A DNA stretch of 64,000 bases from Corticicoccus populi (GCF_042686195.1 NZ_JBHUOQ010000001.1:1054001-1118000); one strand, 5' to 3'; counted from the stretch's first letter, positions 1-8,424 are shown. Program-made: numbers and translations. The notes: generated by a model not told the origin, from the letters alone.

Positions 1-1
1 C

Positions 2-94
2 ACCTCCACCCCGGGCGAATACACGATTGCCTATGCCGTCTTTGATTTGTTTGATGACCCGCACGCAGCAGCGAGAACCATTACCGTTGAATAA
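2..94 (+). CDS. C-terminal end of a surface protein (partial)
   Basis: The only open frame at the left edge reads 30 codons and stops with TAA. The peptide (TPGEYTIAYAVFD... then RTITVE) has the alternating hydrophobic pattern of the last strands of a bacterial Ig-like domain, as in the TPGxYTVxY...TVTV endings of secreted adhesins. No LPxTG motif or membrane anchor follows, so if the protein is surface-bound it must be anchored elsewhere. The gene begins outside the window, so its size and function are unknown. A strong terminator follows directly, which supports this as a real gene end. Confidence 0.6.
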   Translation, partial: TSTPGEYTIAYAVFDLFDDPHAAARTITVE

Positions 95-100
95 TATCAG

Positions 101-129
101 CTCACAGCATATAGTGCTGTGAGTTTTTT
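101..129 (+). terminator. Rho-independent terminator of the partial surface-protein gene
   Basis: A perfect 9-bp stem (CTCACAGCA / TGCTGTGAG) with a 5-nt loop is followed by a run of seven T. It starts seven bases after the upstream stop codon. Confidence 0.85.
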
Positions 130-441
130 TATTTATGAATAAAGTAAATCCTGCCCGTACAGCATTTATGTAATGTGGCGCACCAGAGAGGTTTAAAATA
201 CTTTCGTCAATCATTGTATTTAGAAGTAATTTATATTTATGAATGACGAATCACCTAAAATATTTCTATACATAACACTTAACCCATATCTCCAATCCAT
301 AAAAAAGACCGGATCTCTTAACGTTCACCGGCAATACGTTTTGTTTTTTAAAAGATGTCCATATAAATCACAGCCTTCTCTTTACAGACTTTCAGGATTT
401 TCTTTGCTGCTTCCGCAAATCATGTTCTGTTTTGTCGTATT
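130..441. other. Gene-poor stretch between convergent gene ends
   Basis: I see no convincing gene here. A 78-codon rightward frame runs through it into the next gene but has no ribosome site and an unconvincing composition. A weak leftward hairpin (CCGG arms around 304-332 with a T run on the minus strand) may terminate the kinase gene that ends at 442. Confidence 0.35.
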
Positions 442-1197
442 TTACGCTTTCTTTTTCACAACAGAGTGCCAGTAATGAAATGCGTTGATATATTCCCGGA
501 AATCTTCGGGATGATGCCTCAAACATGTTTCGAGACGAATATATAATGCAATTAAAATTTGTTCAAATAATTCCTGTTCTTCTGCCTGACCGATACGAAG
601 CAGCTGGAAACCTTCAAGTACCGTCTCTTTCGTTAAGTCTTCAGGTGACGAACAAAACGCATAAATTAAATCATATACAGGATCACCAATGACAGGTGTC
701 GGGTCGATAACACCATGAAGTATCCCTTCACTGAATATAAAATTATGCATACCGCAGTCTCCGTGGAGTAAATACCGTGACCCTTTAAAAGTACTGTGCA
801 CTGAAAGATTTGCAATAAACGCATGCACTTCATCTTCCAGATGACTGCCGATAATCGGACAGGCATACGCCACTTCCTTCGTTTGGAAATCCTGCCATGA
901 ATCGGACGGTTTATCCACCCACCCCCATCCGTTGCCTTTCGCCGGCTGGTAATGATTAATCAGCTGCTTCACGAGGATTTGAAGTACTTCTTTTTTTCCG
1001 CCTCTATATTCTGCTTCACCTTCAATAAATGCATAAACGATATATTGATATAATGCATCCGTATATAAAAGTTCCGGCACCATATGGATATCTTCATAAT
1101 AATGCAGGAAATCCACCTCGCTCCGTATCACTGCTTCGGTGTTTCCTTTGACGACATACTTCCTGCCGGCCAACTCTAAAAGATACACATCACTCAC
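442..1197 (-). CDS. Aminoglycoside phosphotransferase-family kinase, main fragment (frameshifted)
   Basis: This frame carries the APH/choline-kinase fold: a VVKGN lysine segment near residue 15, the catalytic HGDCGMHNF loop near residue 145 and a metal-binding IDPTPVIGDPVYD segment. Such kinases phosphorylate small molecules, and the substrate cannot be read from sequence. The open frame begins at a GTG, but the codons just upstream in the same frame encode LKGGT, the nucleotide-binding loop that normally precedes VSDVYLLE. The missing N-terminus lies in the neighbouring frame (1209-1286). The GTG and its apparent GGGAGG ribosome site are therefore probably coincidental, and the gene is probably broken by a one-base deletion or a sequencing error. 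If intact it would be about 280 residues, normal for the family. Confidence 0.75.
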   Translation of the reverse strand: MSDVYLLELAGRKYVVKGNTEAVIRSEVDFLHYYEDIHMVPELLYTDALYQYIVYAFIEGEAEYRGGKKEVLQILVKQLINHYQPAKGNGWGWVDKPSDSWQDFQTKEVAYACPIIGSHLEDEVHAFIANLSVHSTFKGSRYLLHGDCGMHNFIFSEGILHGVIDPTPVIGDPVYDLIYAFCSSPEDLTKETVLEGFQLLRIGQAEEQELFEQILIALYIRLETCLRHHPEDFREYINAFHYWHSVVKKKA

Positions 1198-1208
1198 CGT
1201 ACCTCCCT

Positions 1209-1286
1209 TTAACGAACGATACGAGATTCCCCGTCCGTAATGACCGCATCCCGGATCAATTCAGAAATAACCGTTTCAATATTCAT
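1209..1286 (-). pseudogene. Frameshifted N-terminus of the APH-family kinase
   Basis: An ATG at 1286, preceded by an AGAGGTGA ribosome site, opens a 25-codon frame (MNIETVISELI...GESRIVR) that stops at TAA 1209-1211. A -1 shift at CGT-TAAAGG continues as LKGGTVSDVYLLEL, exactly the N-terminal lobe expected of this kinase family. Inserting one T restores a single reading frame. The site is not a classical slippery heptamer, so mutation or base-calling error is more likely than programmed frameshifting. Confidence 0.75.
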
Positions 1287-1494
1287 CACTTCACCTCTTA
1301 CAATATCGGAATTATTCACTCCGGAATTCAGTTGTTTTAGTAATTATCCTTACTCCATGTTTAATTCATTATACAATAAGCTGTACCGCACGTAATATCC
1401 GTATATGAACGAGGCATTGAGTACATTTAAATATTCTTGAACCACATTCTTTTTAAAAGCAGATGAGTAACTGTTGTTTGTTAATTTTGGTGAA

Positions 1495-1587
1495 GTCCAT
1501 CTAAACTTGGTGAATAGATAATCGTTGATTTCACTAAAATACTCCCCCTTAAGTGTCTACTTAAGGGGGAGCTCCGGTCCATCTAAA
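1495..1587. repeat. 11-bp direct repeats flanking a palindromic segment
   Basis: GTCCATCTAAA occurs at 1495-1505 and again at 1577-1587, bracketing about 70 bp that contain a perfect 12-bp inverted repeat. The block is non-coding on both strands. It could be a scar or terminal remnant of an IS3-like element, since a TGTCTAC...GGGG pattern near one end is reminiscent of such termini. No transposase remnant is readable, so this is only a possibility. Confidence 0.4.
1542..1571 (-). terminator. Hairpin just downstream of the PfpI-family gene
   Basis: A perfect 12-bp stem CTCCCCCTTAAG / CTTAAGGGGGAG with a 6-nt loop lies 18 bases after the stop codon of the leftward PfpI gene. On the minus strand it is followed by TATTTTAG, a short and imperfect U tract, so termination is likely but not certain. 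Confidence 0.6.
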
Positions 1588-1589
1588 AA

Positions 1590-2096
1590 TTATTTCAATT
1601 GATCTTTAATTGCATTGTTGAAATCTTCAAGGTCATCCGGTGTACGGCTTGTCACAAGATTGTGGCAGACAACTACTGATTTATCATGGAAAGTCGCACC
1701 CGCATTCTCAAGGTCTTTTTTAACATTGCCGACACTTGTCACGTTACGTCCTTTGAGTAAATCTGTATCAACAAGGAATTGAGGTCCGTGGCATATTGCG
1801 AATGTCGGTTTATCATTCTCTAAGAAATGTTTCGCGAACTCAGCATTTTTAGCATCACCGCGAAGGACATCCGGAGCAAACCCGCCGGGTACAAGTAAAC
1901 CTGCATAATCTTCAGGATTTGCATCATCTGTCGATTTATCAGCTGCAAATTTACCGCCTTTTTTACCCTCTGCAGCTGAACCGTCCGGAGTAATGACTTC
2001 TACTGTATATCCGGCAGATTCAATCGCTTCTTTCGGACTTGTATATTCAATATCTTCTACATGATCTGTCATTAATACTGCAACTTTTTTACTCAT
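1590..2096 (-). CDS. PfpI/DJ-1 family type 1 glutamine amidotransferase-like protein
   Basis: A 168-residue single-domain protein, standard length for the PfpI/YraA/YfkM group. The nucleophile elbow AICHGPQFL places the catalytic Cys at 102 followed by His 103, and acidic residues at 14-17 sit where the third active-site residue is expected. The LVPGGFAPD segment near residue 68 is also typical. Members act as general stress proteins, deglycase or chaperone-like proteins, or intracellular peptidases, and the exact activity cannot be assigned. The start is well supported by AAGGAGAG eight bases upstream. It is monocistronic, with a hairpin on its 3' side. Confidence 0.9.
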   Translation of the reverse strand: MSKKVAVLMTDHVEDIEYTSPKEAIESAGYTVEVITPDGSAAEGKKGGKFAADKSTDDANPEDYAGLLVPGGFAPDVLRGDAKNAEFAKHFLENDKPTFAICHGPQFLVDTDLLKGRNVTSVGNVKKDLENAGATFHDKSVVVCHNLVTSRTPDDLEDFNNAIKDQLK

Positions 2097-2160
2097 TACT
2101 ATATCTCTCCTTATATCGATTATGTTTAGTATATTGCCAAGTTGCCTGATTTTTAAACAT

Positions 2161-2190
2161 AAAAAATAAAATGATGCGATGCACCATTTT
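2161..2190 (-). terminator. Terminator of the 2189-2911 lipoprotein gene
   Basis: A 10-bp stem (AAAATGGTGC / GCATCATTTT on the minus strand, one G-T wobble) with a 3-nt loop is followed by ATTTTTTA. It overlaps the stop codon of the lipoprotein gene. Confidence 0.7.
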
Positions 2191-2911
2191 ATTCGTCAGT
2201 ATTATTTTCTGCGAGACTCGAAATATGAGCTGCCGCATTTTCTAAATATTCATTGCTGTTTTCAACATGAATTTCCAACAATTCATCGTGAAGCTCACGG
2301 TCCCCTTCACCATACATCGCCTTCAATTCGATTAAAGCAAGTGTCCGGTTTTCAATAGACAACTGAAGTTCCTGTAATACATCATTCATATGGTTCTTTG
2401 TTTCTGAAGATAAATGAACCGGGACTTCCATATCACTGACTACTGACTCGAAAGTATTATATTCGAGATGTAGTCCTTCAATTCTTTCCGCCACATCTTT
2501 TAATACTGCTTCATCTATATTTTTTTCAGGATAATATATCAAATTTTCATGCATGACTTCAAATTGATTTATCCAGGCAGCAGACATTTCTCCCTGCAGC
2601 TGATCAATATCACGAATGAACTGTTCAATTAACTGAATATCTTCCTGATTGTATATCCCGGATGTATATAAATTATTGATGGTGATTTCCGATACATTAT
2701 CGTTAAGCACAGTATTTCTTGAATCGACATTTATTTCAGAATATGACTCAGATGCCGACTCCGGCAAAACAAGTGTATCGATTCCACTAATTCTTTTTTC
2801 ATTCACTTCAAAATTACTCTCTGATTTCATATTGATATCCCCGCCGTCCGCCTGTGTGCAGCCGGCAAGTGCAGTCGTCACTATCACAGCACATATCCAA
2901 TTATTTTTCAC
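2189..2911 (-). CDS. Putative lipoprotein of unknown function
   Basis: 240 residues. An N-terminal signal with lipobox LAGC (Cys near residue 18) predicts export and lipid anchoring on the outer face of the membrane. The mature part is acidic and mostly alpha-helical, with a conserved-looking core (IQLIEQFIRDIDQLQ, then INQFEVMHENLIYYPE). It resembles the small NDxxF-type lipoproteins of staphylococci in overall plan, but I cannot confirm membership. It starts at GTG with TAGGAGTG seven bases upstream. It is a single gene with its own terminator and an 11-bp inverted repeat in its upstream region, so it may be individually regulated. Confidence 0.75.
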   Translation of the reverse strand: MKNNWICAVIVTTALAGCTQADGGDINMKSESNFEVNEKRISGIDTLVLPESASESYSEINVDSRNTVLNDNVSEITINNLYTSGIYNQEDIQLIEQFIRDIDQLQGEMSAAWINQFEVMHENLIYYPEKNIDEAVLKDVAERIEGLHLEYNTFESVVSDMEVPVHLSSETKNHMNDVLQELQLSIENRTLALIELKAMYGEGDRELHDELLEIHVENSNEYLENAAAHISSLAENNTDE

Positions 2912-2938
2912 TGAGAAGCACTCCTATACCAATTGGTT

Positions 2939-2972
2939 TTACAAATATGACGACATTGTAACATATTTGTAA
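2939..2972 (-). promoter_or_regulatory. Inverted repeat in the lipoprotein promoter region, possible operator
   Basis: Perfect 11-bp arms TTACAAATATG and CATATTTGTAA are separated by 12 nt, 28 bp upstream of the GTG start. On the minus strand a possible promoter (TTTTCA, 18 nt, TACAAT) overlaps the repeat, so a dimeric repressor could act here. No matching regulator gene is adjacent. Confidence 0.45.
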
Positions 2973-2994
2973 TAATCCTGAAAAGTGTTTATCA

Positions 2995-3039
2995 TAAAAA
3001 AAGTGGAAATGCCTCATTTGATAATGAGACATATCCACT
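2995..3039 (-). terminator. Terminator of the APC permease gene
   Basis: On the minus strand a long stem (AGTGGATATGTCTCATT pairing with AATGAGGCATTTCCACT, with few mismatches) is followed by seven T. It lies 14 bases after the permease stop codon. Confidence 0.85.
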
Positions 3040-3052
3040 GATTTAATAACTA

Positions 3053-4513
3053 TTATTTAGTTACATCATCTGATTTTTTATTTAAAATCATATAGTCGAG
3101 CTCTTCTTTCGACATACTGTTCAACTTTTTATACTGTGTTGCAAAGAATACTACACCCAGTACCACCCATACGAGAAGTGCAATATATGATGGTGTTGAC
3201 AGTGATGCTGGTGATCCCGGCACCAAAAGGAGTCCCAGAAATACTAATGAAATAATTACACCTAAAGCTCCAAAGAAAACAAAACCATTGTTTTTATTTT
3301 CTTTCTGGCTGAACAATTTCACTGTAACTAAACTTGTTGAGAAAAATGCAACCGAAACACCGACAGAAGACATGTCGACAATCCATGATAATGCCGTACG
3401 GCCGAGCCACGGTGCTGCAAGACATACAATCATAACAAATAACACTGCAATATACGGTGTTTTATTCTGTGTATGGATTCTTGCGAATGCCTGGGGCACA
3501 AAATTGGCACGTCCCAGTGCAAATAAAAGTCTTGATGAAGACATATAAAATCCATTCAAACCTGTAAACACACCAAATGAAATGGCAAGGGACAGAATCG
3601 TCATACCTATGATTCCCATAGATGACTGAACAACAGATCCTGTTACCCACTCAGCACCGCCGATAGAATGCGGATTCGGATAAATCCATGCTGTCACTAA
3701 AATCATCGCAACATATGTCAATATCGATGCAACAATACCAAATACAATCAAGCGGAATGTTTTACTGGCGTCAAAGTTAAATTCTTCAGCCGCCTGTGGA
3801 ATATTATCAAAACCGACATACATCCACGGTGCAATTGCAACAATTAAAATAATTGAAGTCCATACACCATTTTCACCATTGAATAAAGGTCTTGTATTTT
3901 CAAATGAAAAATCTCCTGCAAAAAATGATGAAATCAATAAAATTGTAACTGTTACTGCCATAAAAGCACAGAAGATAAACTGAATATTTCCTGATAATCC
4001 TGATCCTTTAATACTGATGAAAGCAAATACAATCAATACAAGTGAGGATAACAGAACTTCCATAATATAAACATCCCAGCCGGCAATTGTATATAAATAA
4101 CCGATTTCCAAAAAGTCCGGGAGTATAAATTTAAATAATAAACTAAATGCACTGGCGTTCAGTGCAACCACACATATGTAGCCGAGTACTAAAAACCATG
4201 AAGCGACAAAGCTGAAATATTTCCCAAAACCGACGTAACTGAACGCAAATTCTCCGCCGGACACCGGAAACTTCGCAGTGAGCGCACCGTAGCCTACCGC
4301 AATAATCAGCATCAGCAGTCCCCCGATTGTAATTCCAAGAGACGCGCCAAGTGTTCCGGACGATGTCAGCCAATCCCCGGGCAGTATAAAGGCTCCCCAA
4401 CCGATAGACGACCCGTACGCAACCGCCCATATAAATCGTTTCGACATCGTTGAATCAAGCTCAGTACGCGCGGGTGTCCCCCCTTGCGATTGAGGCTTTG
4501 ATGATTCAGACAT
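3053..4513 (-). CDS. APC-superfamily amino acid permease
   Basis: 486 residues with about 12 hydrophobic segments, the size and topology of amino acid-polyamine-organocation permeases. TM1 has the family signature (VAYGSSIGWGAFILP, residues 32-46), and a PQAAEEFNFD segment follows TM6. A soluble N-terminus of about 28 residues precedes TM1. It likely imports an amino acid or related amine in symport with protons or sodium, substrate unknown. AGGAGG lies seven bases before the ATG. It is flanked by terminators on both sides, so it is transcribed alone. Confidence 0.9.
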   Translation of the reverse strand: MSESSKPQSQGGTPARTELDSTMSKRFIWAVAYGSSIGWGAFILPGDWLTSSGTLGASLGITIGGLLMLIIAVGYGALTAKFPVSGGEFAFSYVGFGKYFSFVASWFLVLGYICVVALNASAFSLLFKFILPDFLEIGYLYTIAGWDVYIMEVLLSSLVLIVFAFISIKGSGLSGNIQFIFCAFMAVTVTILLISSFFAGDFSFENTRPLFNGENGVWTSIILIVAIAPWMYVGFDNIPQAAEEFNFDASKTFRLIVFGIVASILTYVAMILVTAWIYPNPHSIGGAEWVTGSVVQSSMGIIGMTILSLAISFGVFTGLNGFYMSSSRLLFALGRANFVPQAFARIHTQNKTPYIAVLFVMIVCLAAPWLGRTALSWIVDMSSVGVSVAFFSTSLVTVKLFSQKENKNNGFVFFGALGVIISLVFLGLLLVPGSPASLSTPSYIALLVWVVLGVVFFATQYKKLNSMSKEELDYMILNKKSDDVTK

Positions 4514-4630
4514 GTTATTTCCTCCTAAAAATTAAAATTATTCTTATCATTATATCCTAATCTCATCATATTTAAACAGTTAATTTGATATTAACTTAAA
4601 TCTTTTACCATACATGTTAATTAATATTTA

Positions 4631-4672
4631 AAAACAGCCGCAGGCTTCTTTTCAGAACCTGCGGCTGTTTTA
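4631..4672 (-). terminator. Strong terminator after the SLC13 symporter gene
   Basis: Perfect 14-bp arms AAAACAGCCGCAGG / CCTGCGGCTGTTTT with a 14-nt loop begin 15 bases after the stop of the leftward symporter gene. It is symmetrical and could work in both directions. Confidence 0.85.
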
Positions 4673-4686
4673 AGGAAATCTTATCA

Positions 4687-6306
4687 TTAGAATGGATATA
4701 CCAGTAAATCAACACCGTATACAATAGGAACCAGTAAGTATACAAGTCCTACGATAATAATCAGTGCAATAATATTTAAACCAAAACCTGCTTTCATCAT
4801 TTCCTGTATGGATACTTTACCTGTACCGAAGACAATTGCATTCGGTGGTGTACCCACAGGGAGCATAAATGCACAGTTTGCTGCCATCGCTGCAGGAATC
4901 ATTAATGCGAACGGATGGACATCAAGCGCAATTGCAAGACCAGCAAGTACCGGCAGAATCATTGTCGCCGTTGCAGTATTGGAAGTAAACTCTGTCAGGA
5001 ATAATATTAACAAAGCAACCAGTGTCACCATAAGCAGCAGCGGCATACCGCCGATACCGGATAACATCTCGCCAATCCACTGGTCCACTCCTGTTGCAAC
5101 AATCGCACCCGCAAGTGCAAGACCGCCGCCGAATAAGAGCAGGACACCCCAAGGCAGATCTTTTGATACAGACCAGTCGAGTACACGTTTGGATTTTCTT
5201 TTAGAAGGAATTAAGAACAGTAGAACTGCTGCAATCATAGCAATTGAACCGTCACCAAGTCCTGAAAGGAATGGTACATATTCAAAGAAAAATCCTCTTG
5301 TAATCCACATTGTCGCTGCAAGGATAAATACTGCCAGTACCCATTTTTCTTCTATGCTGACTTTTCCAAGTTTATCAAGTTCATTAGTAATAATTTTACG
5401 GCCGCCGGGTAGTTCTTTCATTCCATGTTTAAATTGGAAGAAATTCATATACACCCATGCAATAGAGAGCATTAAAACAACAGAAGGCACACCGATTAAC
5501 ATCCACTGGCCGAAGTTCATTTCAACATCAAATATCTCTCTCATCTGACCCGCTAAAATAATCAAAGGCGGTGTTCCGATTAATGTACCGAGACCACCAA
5601 TGGTACCTGCATATCCGATACCAAGCACTAGTGACTTCTCAAACACTTTTACATCTCTTTCAAGTTCATTGCCGGCAATGGTATTTGCCTCTTTAATAAT
5701 TGCCATACCGATTGGAATCATAATCATTACCGCTGCCGTATTGGAAACGAACATAGATAATAATGCTGTAGCAATCATGAAACCGAGTAATATTGTTGCT
5801 GTTGTAGTACCGATTGCTTTAATGATGGACAGTGCGATTCTCGTATGTAAGTTCCATCTTTCCATCGCAACAGCAAGTAAAAAACCACCGAGGAATAAAA
5901 AGACAATATCGTCACCGTAAAAACTTGCCGTATCCTGATTGGACAGTACCCCGCCCATAGGGAACAAAATTAACGGAAGCAGTGATGTTGCCGGAATTGG
6001 AATGGCTTCAGTAATCCACCATGTCGCAATCCATAATGCTGCTGCGACAACGAAAACGCCCGATGAATCCAGCCCCTCTGTTTCTAAAAACAATAATGCT
6101 AAAGCAAACAATAACGGTCCTAAAATCAACCCCACCAGCTGCATTCTTGCATAAGGCTTCTTATCATCATTATTGTCTTCCGGCTTCACGCCATTTTTTA
6201 ATTCTTTTGCGCTGAAAAATTTCAACAGTGATTTTGTTCTTCGTGATTCCCGCCAGAGATTATCGTAGCTCTCACGAATGACACTTTTATTTTTGTAACC
6301 GCTCAC
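4687..6306 (-). CDS. SLC13 (DASS) family sodium:dicarboxylate symporter
   Basis: 539 residues; SdcS/CitT-like transporters are about 480-540. After a charged N-terminal stretch of about 50 residues come 11-12 membrane segments in two inverted repeats. Each repeat carries the substrate/sodium-binding signature: SNTAAV with GTLIGTPP in the first half, and SNTATATM with PVGTPPNAIVFGTG in the second. These are the diagnostic SNT and TP motifs of the family, so the likely role is sodium-coupled uptake of succinate, malate, fumarate or similar. It starts at GTG with AAAGGAGG nine bases upstream. It is monocistronic, ending in a strong terminator. Confidence 0.92.
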   Translation of the reverse strand: MSGYKNKSVIRESYDNLWRESRRTKSLLKFFSAKELKNGVKPEDNNDDKKPYARMQLVGLILGPLLFALALLFLETEGLDSSGVFVVAAALWIATWWITEAIPIPATSLLPLILFPMGGVLSNQDTASFYGDDIVFLFLGGFLLAVAMERWNLHTRIALSIIKAIGTTTATILLGFMIATALLSMFVSNTAAVMIMIPIGMAIIKEANTIAGNELERDVKVFEKSLVLGIGYAGTIGGLGTLIGTPPLIILAGQMREIFDVEMNFGQWMLIGVPSVVLMLSIAWVYMNFFQFKHGMKELPGGRKIITNELDKLGKVSIEEKWVLAVFILAATMWITRGFFFEYVPFLSGLGDGSIAMIAAVLLFLIPSKRKSKRVLDWSVSKDLPWGVLLLFGGGLALAGAIVATGVDQWIGEMLSGIGGMPLLLMVTLVALLILFLTEFTSNTATATMILPVLAGLAIALDVHPFALMIPAAMAANCAFMLPVGTPPNAIVFGTGKVSIQEMMKAGFGLNIIALIIIVGLVYLLVPIVYGVDLLVYPF

Positions 6307-6437
6307 AAAAATCTACCTCCTTTTACGTTTCTTTTTTAAAATTAGCACATATTCGCCGGATAATCTATAAATATTTTAATAATTTCCGATAATTTCGAAA
6401 ATACGTCTTAACAATTGTAATTTATACTTTTTAAACA

Positions 6438-6468
6438 TAAAAAACAGAGCACTGAAAAGTGCCCCGTA
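6438..6468 (-). terminator. Terminator of the SLC13/RCK_C transporter
   Basis: On the minus strand the stem GGGGCACT / AGTGCTCT (two wobbles) with a 4-nt loop is followed by GTTTTTT. It starts at the gene's stop codon. Confidence 0.75.
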
Positions 6469-8247
6469 TTAATACCATACATTGTAAATGATAGTTACCG
6501 CAATACACAGTGTCATAATAGACAGCGGCAGGCCGACTTTAATGTAATCTGTAAATTTATATCCCCCGGGTCCATACACAATTAAGTTGGTCTGATAACC
6601 AATTGGTGTGATAAAACTGGAAGATGCCGCAATAGCAATTGTCACAATCAGCCCCATGTATGTAATGTCCATCTGTGTTGCGATTTCATAGGCAATCGGG
6701 AACATCAATACTGCTGCCGCACTGTTTGTGATTAATTCGGTGAATATGTTAGTCACTAAATAGATAATAAAAATAACACCTATAACACCAAATGGCTGTG
6801 CCAATGTCATTAGATTTTCAGCAACAAATGTTGCAAGACCCGATGAGGTCATCGCTGCACCGACACCAAAGGCACTGGCAATAAGTAATATCACATCAAA
6901 CTGGATGTAATCAACGATTTCATCCCCCCTGACAAAACGGCAAACTACAAGAAAGATGACTGCTATCAGCATTGCCTGGAACATTGAGATTAAACCCAGT
7001 GTGACAGATAAAATCATAATGAGCAGCAGTGACAGTGCAATCCATCCTTTTACATTATTCTGTTCCAGCTTCTCAGGCGGTCTCAAAGATGACACCACAT
7101 AAAAATCATACGAATGCTGATTATTCTTTAAAAAATGATCATCTGCAAGGAGAAGCAGTGTATCTCCCGCCCTCAGTATAATTTCACCAACCCGGCTCTT
7201 AATCCTTTCGTTGTTTCGGTGCACCGCAATAACACCCGCATTATACTGCGTACGAAATGCAGCAGATTTTATTGTACGGCCGACTAGACCTGAATTGTGT
7301 GATATAACCGCTTCAACCAAATGGTTATTATCAGAATTAATGGATTCCAGGCTGACATCCGTTCCTGTTTTTAAAGAAATACCTTTCAACTTTTCAATTT
7401 CAGCAATTGTATTTAAAGTCCCTGAAAACACAATGTGGTCACCTTCTTTCACCACAGTCGTTGCTTCAACTGGAAAAATATGTTCTTTCCCTCTAATAAT
7501 TTCAATAATATAAATGCCTTTTAGAACATTCGAAGCAGCATCAATAATTTTTCTATCTACAAAAGCAAAATTGTTTCCCACTGTTGCTTCTGCGAGAAAT
7601 TCTTTTGCCTCATCACGAATCACTTCTTCTGCTCCTAAAGTAGACGGCAAAAGTTTATAACCGATTGTAACCAAATAAATGAAACCGGCAATCGCAATCG
7701 GCACACCTACAACTGACAGTGTAAAAAATGAAAAACCTTCAAGTCCCTGACCGATTAACAAACCGTGTACAATTAAATTAGTTGAAGTTCCTACAAGTGT
7801 CATCGTTCCGCCTAGAATAGTTATGTACGACAGAGGGATTAAAAATTTTGATGGTGCAAAGTTATTTCTTTTCGCCCAATTTTTGACGATTGGTGTGAGT
7901 GTCACTACAATCGGTGTATTATTAAAGAAGCCGGATGCGATTCCGACCGGTGCCAAAAGCTTGGCCATTGCATTTCTAGGAGACTTACTCTTCCCGAGTA
8001 CTCTGTAAATAAAATTCTCAATAATTCCATGTTTCTGTATCGCCCCGCCGACGATAAACAAAAGCAGCACCGTGAGCATCCCTTCATTTGAAAAGCCGGC
8101 GAGTGCCTGATCGGCCGTAATGACACCGGACAACAGAAATACTGCCAAAAATGCAAAAACGACAAAATCAGCACGTGCGACTTCAAATAACAGCAACAGC
8201 AGCATGACAATAATCATCACTGCCACAAATATCATTTCGAATGTCAT
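6469..8247 (-). CDS. SLC13-type permease with two RCK_C (TrkA-C) domains
   Basis: 592 residues in the order membrane half, two soluble domains, membrane half. TMs 1-6 include FFNNTPIVVTLTP and GTSTNLIVHG, residues about 210-375 hold two tandem TrkA-C regulatory domains (ending near LLLADD), and the C-terminal TMs include ITNSAAAVLMFP and TPIGYQTNLIVYG. This architecture is found in inorganic-anion (sulfate-like) and dicarboxylate permeases of the ArsB/NhaD/SLC13 group. The RCK_C domains probably gate transport by ligand. AAGGGGTGG precedes the ATG. A consensus promoter with a perfect cre site between -35 and -10 implies repression by CcpA during growth on preferred sugars. Confidence 0.9.
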   Translation of the reverse strand: MTFEMIFVAVMIIVMLLLLLFEVARADFVVFAFLAVFLLSGVITADQALAGFSNEGMLTVLLLFIVGGAIQKHGIIENFIYRVLGKSKSPRNAMAKLLAPVGIASGFFNNTPIVVTLTPIVKNWAKRNNFAPSKFLIPLSYITILGGTMTLVGTSTNLIVHGLLIGQGLEGFSFFTLSVVGVPIAIAGFIYLVTIGYKLLPSTLGAEEVIRDEAKEFLAEATVGNNFAFVDRKIIDAASNVLKGIYIIEIIRGKEHIFPVEATTVVKEGDHIVFSGTLNTIAEIEKLKGISLKTGTDVSLESINSDNNHLVEAVISHNSGLVGRTIKSAAFRTQYNAGVIAVHRNNERIKSRVGEIILRAGDTLLLLADDHFLKNNQHSYDFYVVSSLRPPEKLEQNNVKGWIALSLLLIMILSVTLGLISMFQAMLIAVIFLVVCRFVRGDEIVDYIQFDVILLIASAFGVGAAMTSSGLATFVAENLMTLAQPFGVIGVIFIIYLVTNIFTELITNSAAAVLMFPIAYEIATQMDITYMGLIVTIAIAASSSFITPIGYQTNLIVYGPGGYKFTDYIKVGLPLSIMTLCIAVTIIYNVWY

Positions 8248-8364
8248 TATGCCACCCCTTCCGAAACCTTATTAAATGATTTACAATCCATACCCATTTC
8301 CATAAATATATATACATATATTATAATATTTTTTTAAGAATTTTCAGTATTTTAAAGCCAAATA

Positions 8365-8394
8365 ATTATAGTAAACGTTTACAATTCCCTTCAA
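8365..8394 (-). promoter_or_regulatory. Sigma-A promoter of the SLC13/RCK_C transporter
   Basis: On the minus strand TTGAAG (8389-8394), an 18-bp spacer and TATAAT (8365-8370) lie about 120 bp before the start codon. The -35 box overlaps the T run of the preceding terminator. Confidence 0.65.
8370..8383 (-). promoter_or_regulatory. cre site (CcpA operator) inside the promoter
   Basis: The minus-strand sequence TGTAAACGTTTACT matches the cre consensus TGWAARCGYTWNCW at all 14 positions and has a perfect palindromic core. It sits in the spacer between -35 and -10, a position that blocks RNA polymerase, so catabolite repression of the transporter is expected. Confidence 0.75.
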
Positions 8395-8424
8395 AAAAAG
8401 CACGGTCAACACTGCCCGCGCTTT
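8393..8424 (-). terminator. Terminator at the end of the capsule gene block
   Basis: On the minus strand AAGCGCGG and CCGTGCTT form an 8-bp stem (one G-T pair) with a loop of about 10 nt, followed by seven T. It lies just after the stop of the second CpsB-type phosphatase gene. Confidence 0.8.

Noticed and set aside
239..475. 78-codon rightward frame before the kinase gene
   Set aside because: No ribosome site, overlaps the end of a real gene and lacks recognisable features.
1197..1211. Programmed -1 frameshift in the APH-family kinase
   Set aside because: No X-XXY-YYZ slippery heptamer or downstream structure is evident; a simple deletion is a better explanation.
4808..5548. 246-codon frame antisense to the SLC13 symporter
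   Set aside because: Shadow of the membrane-protein codons; the sense frame has all family motifs.
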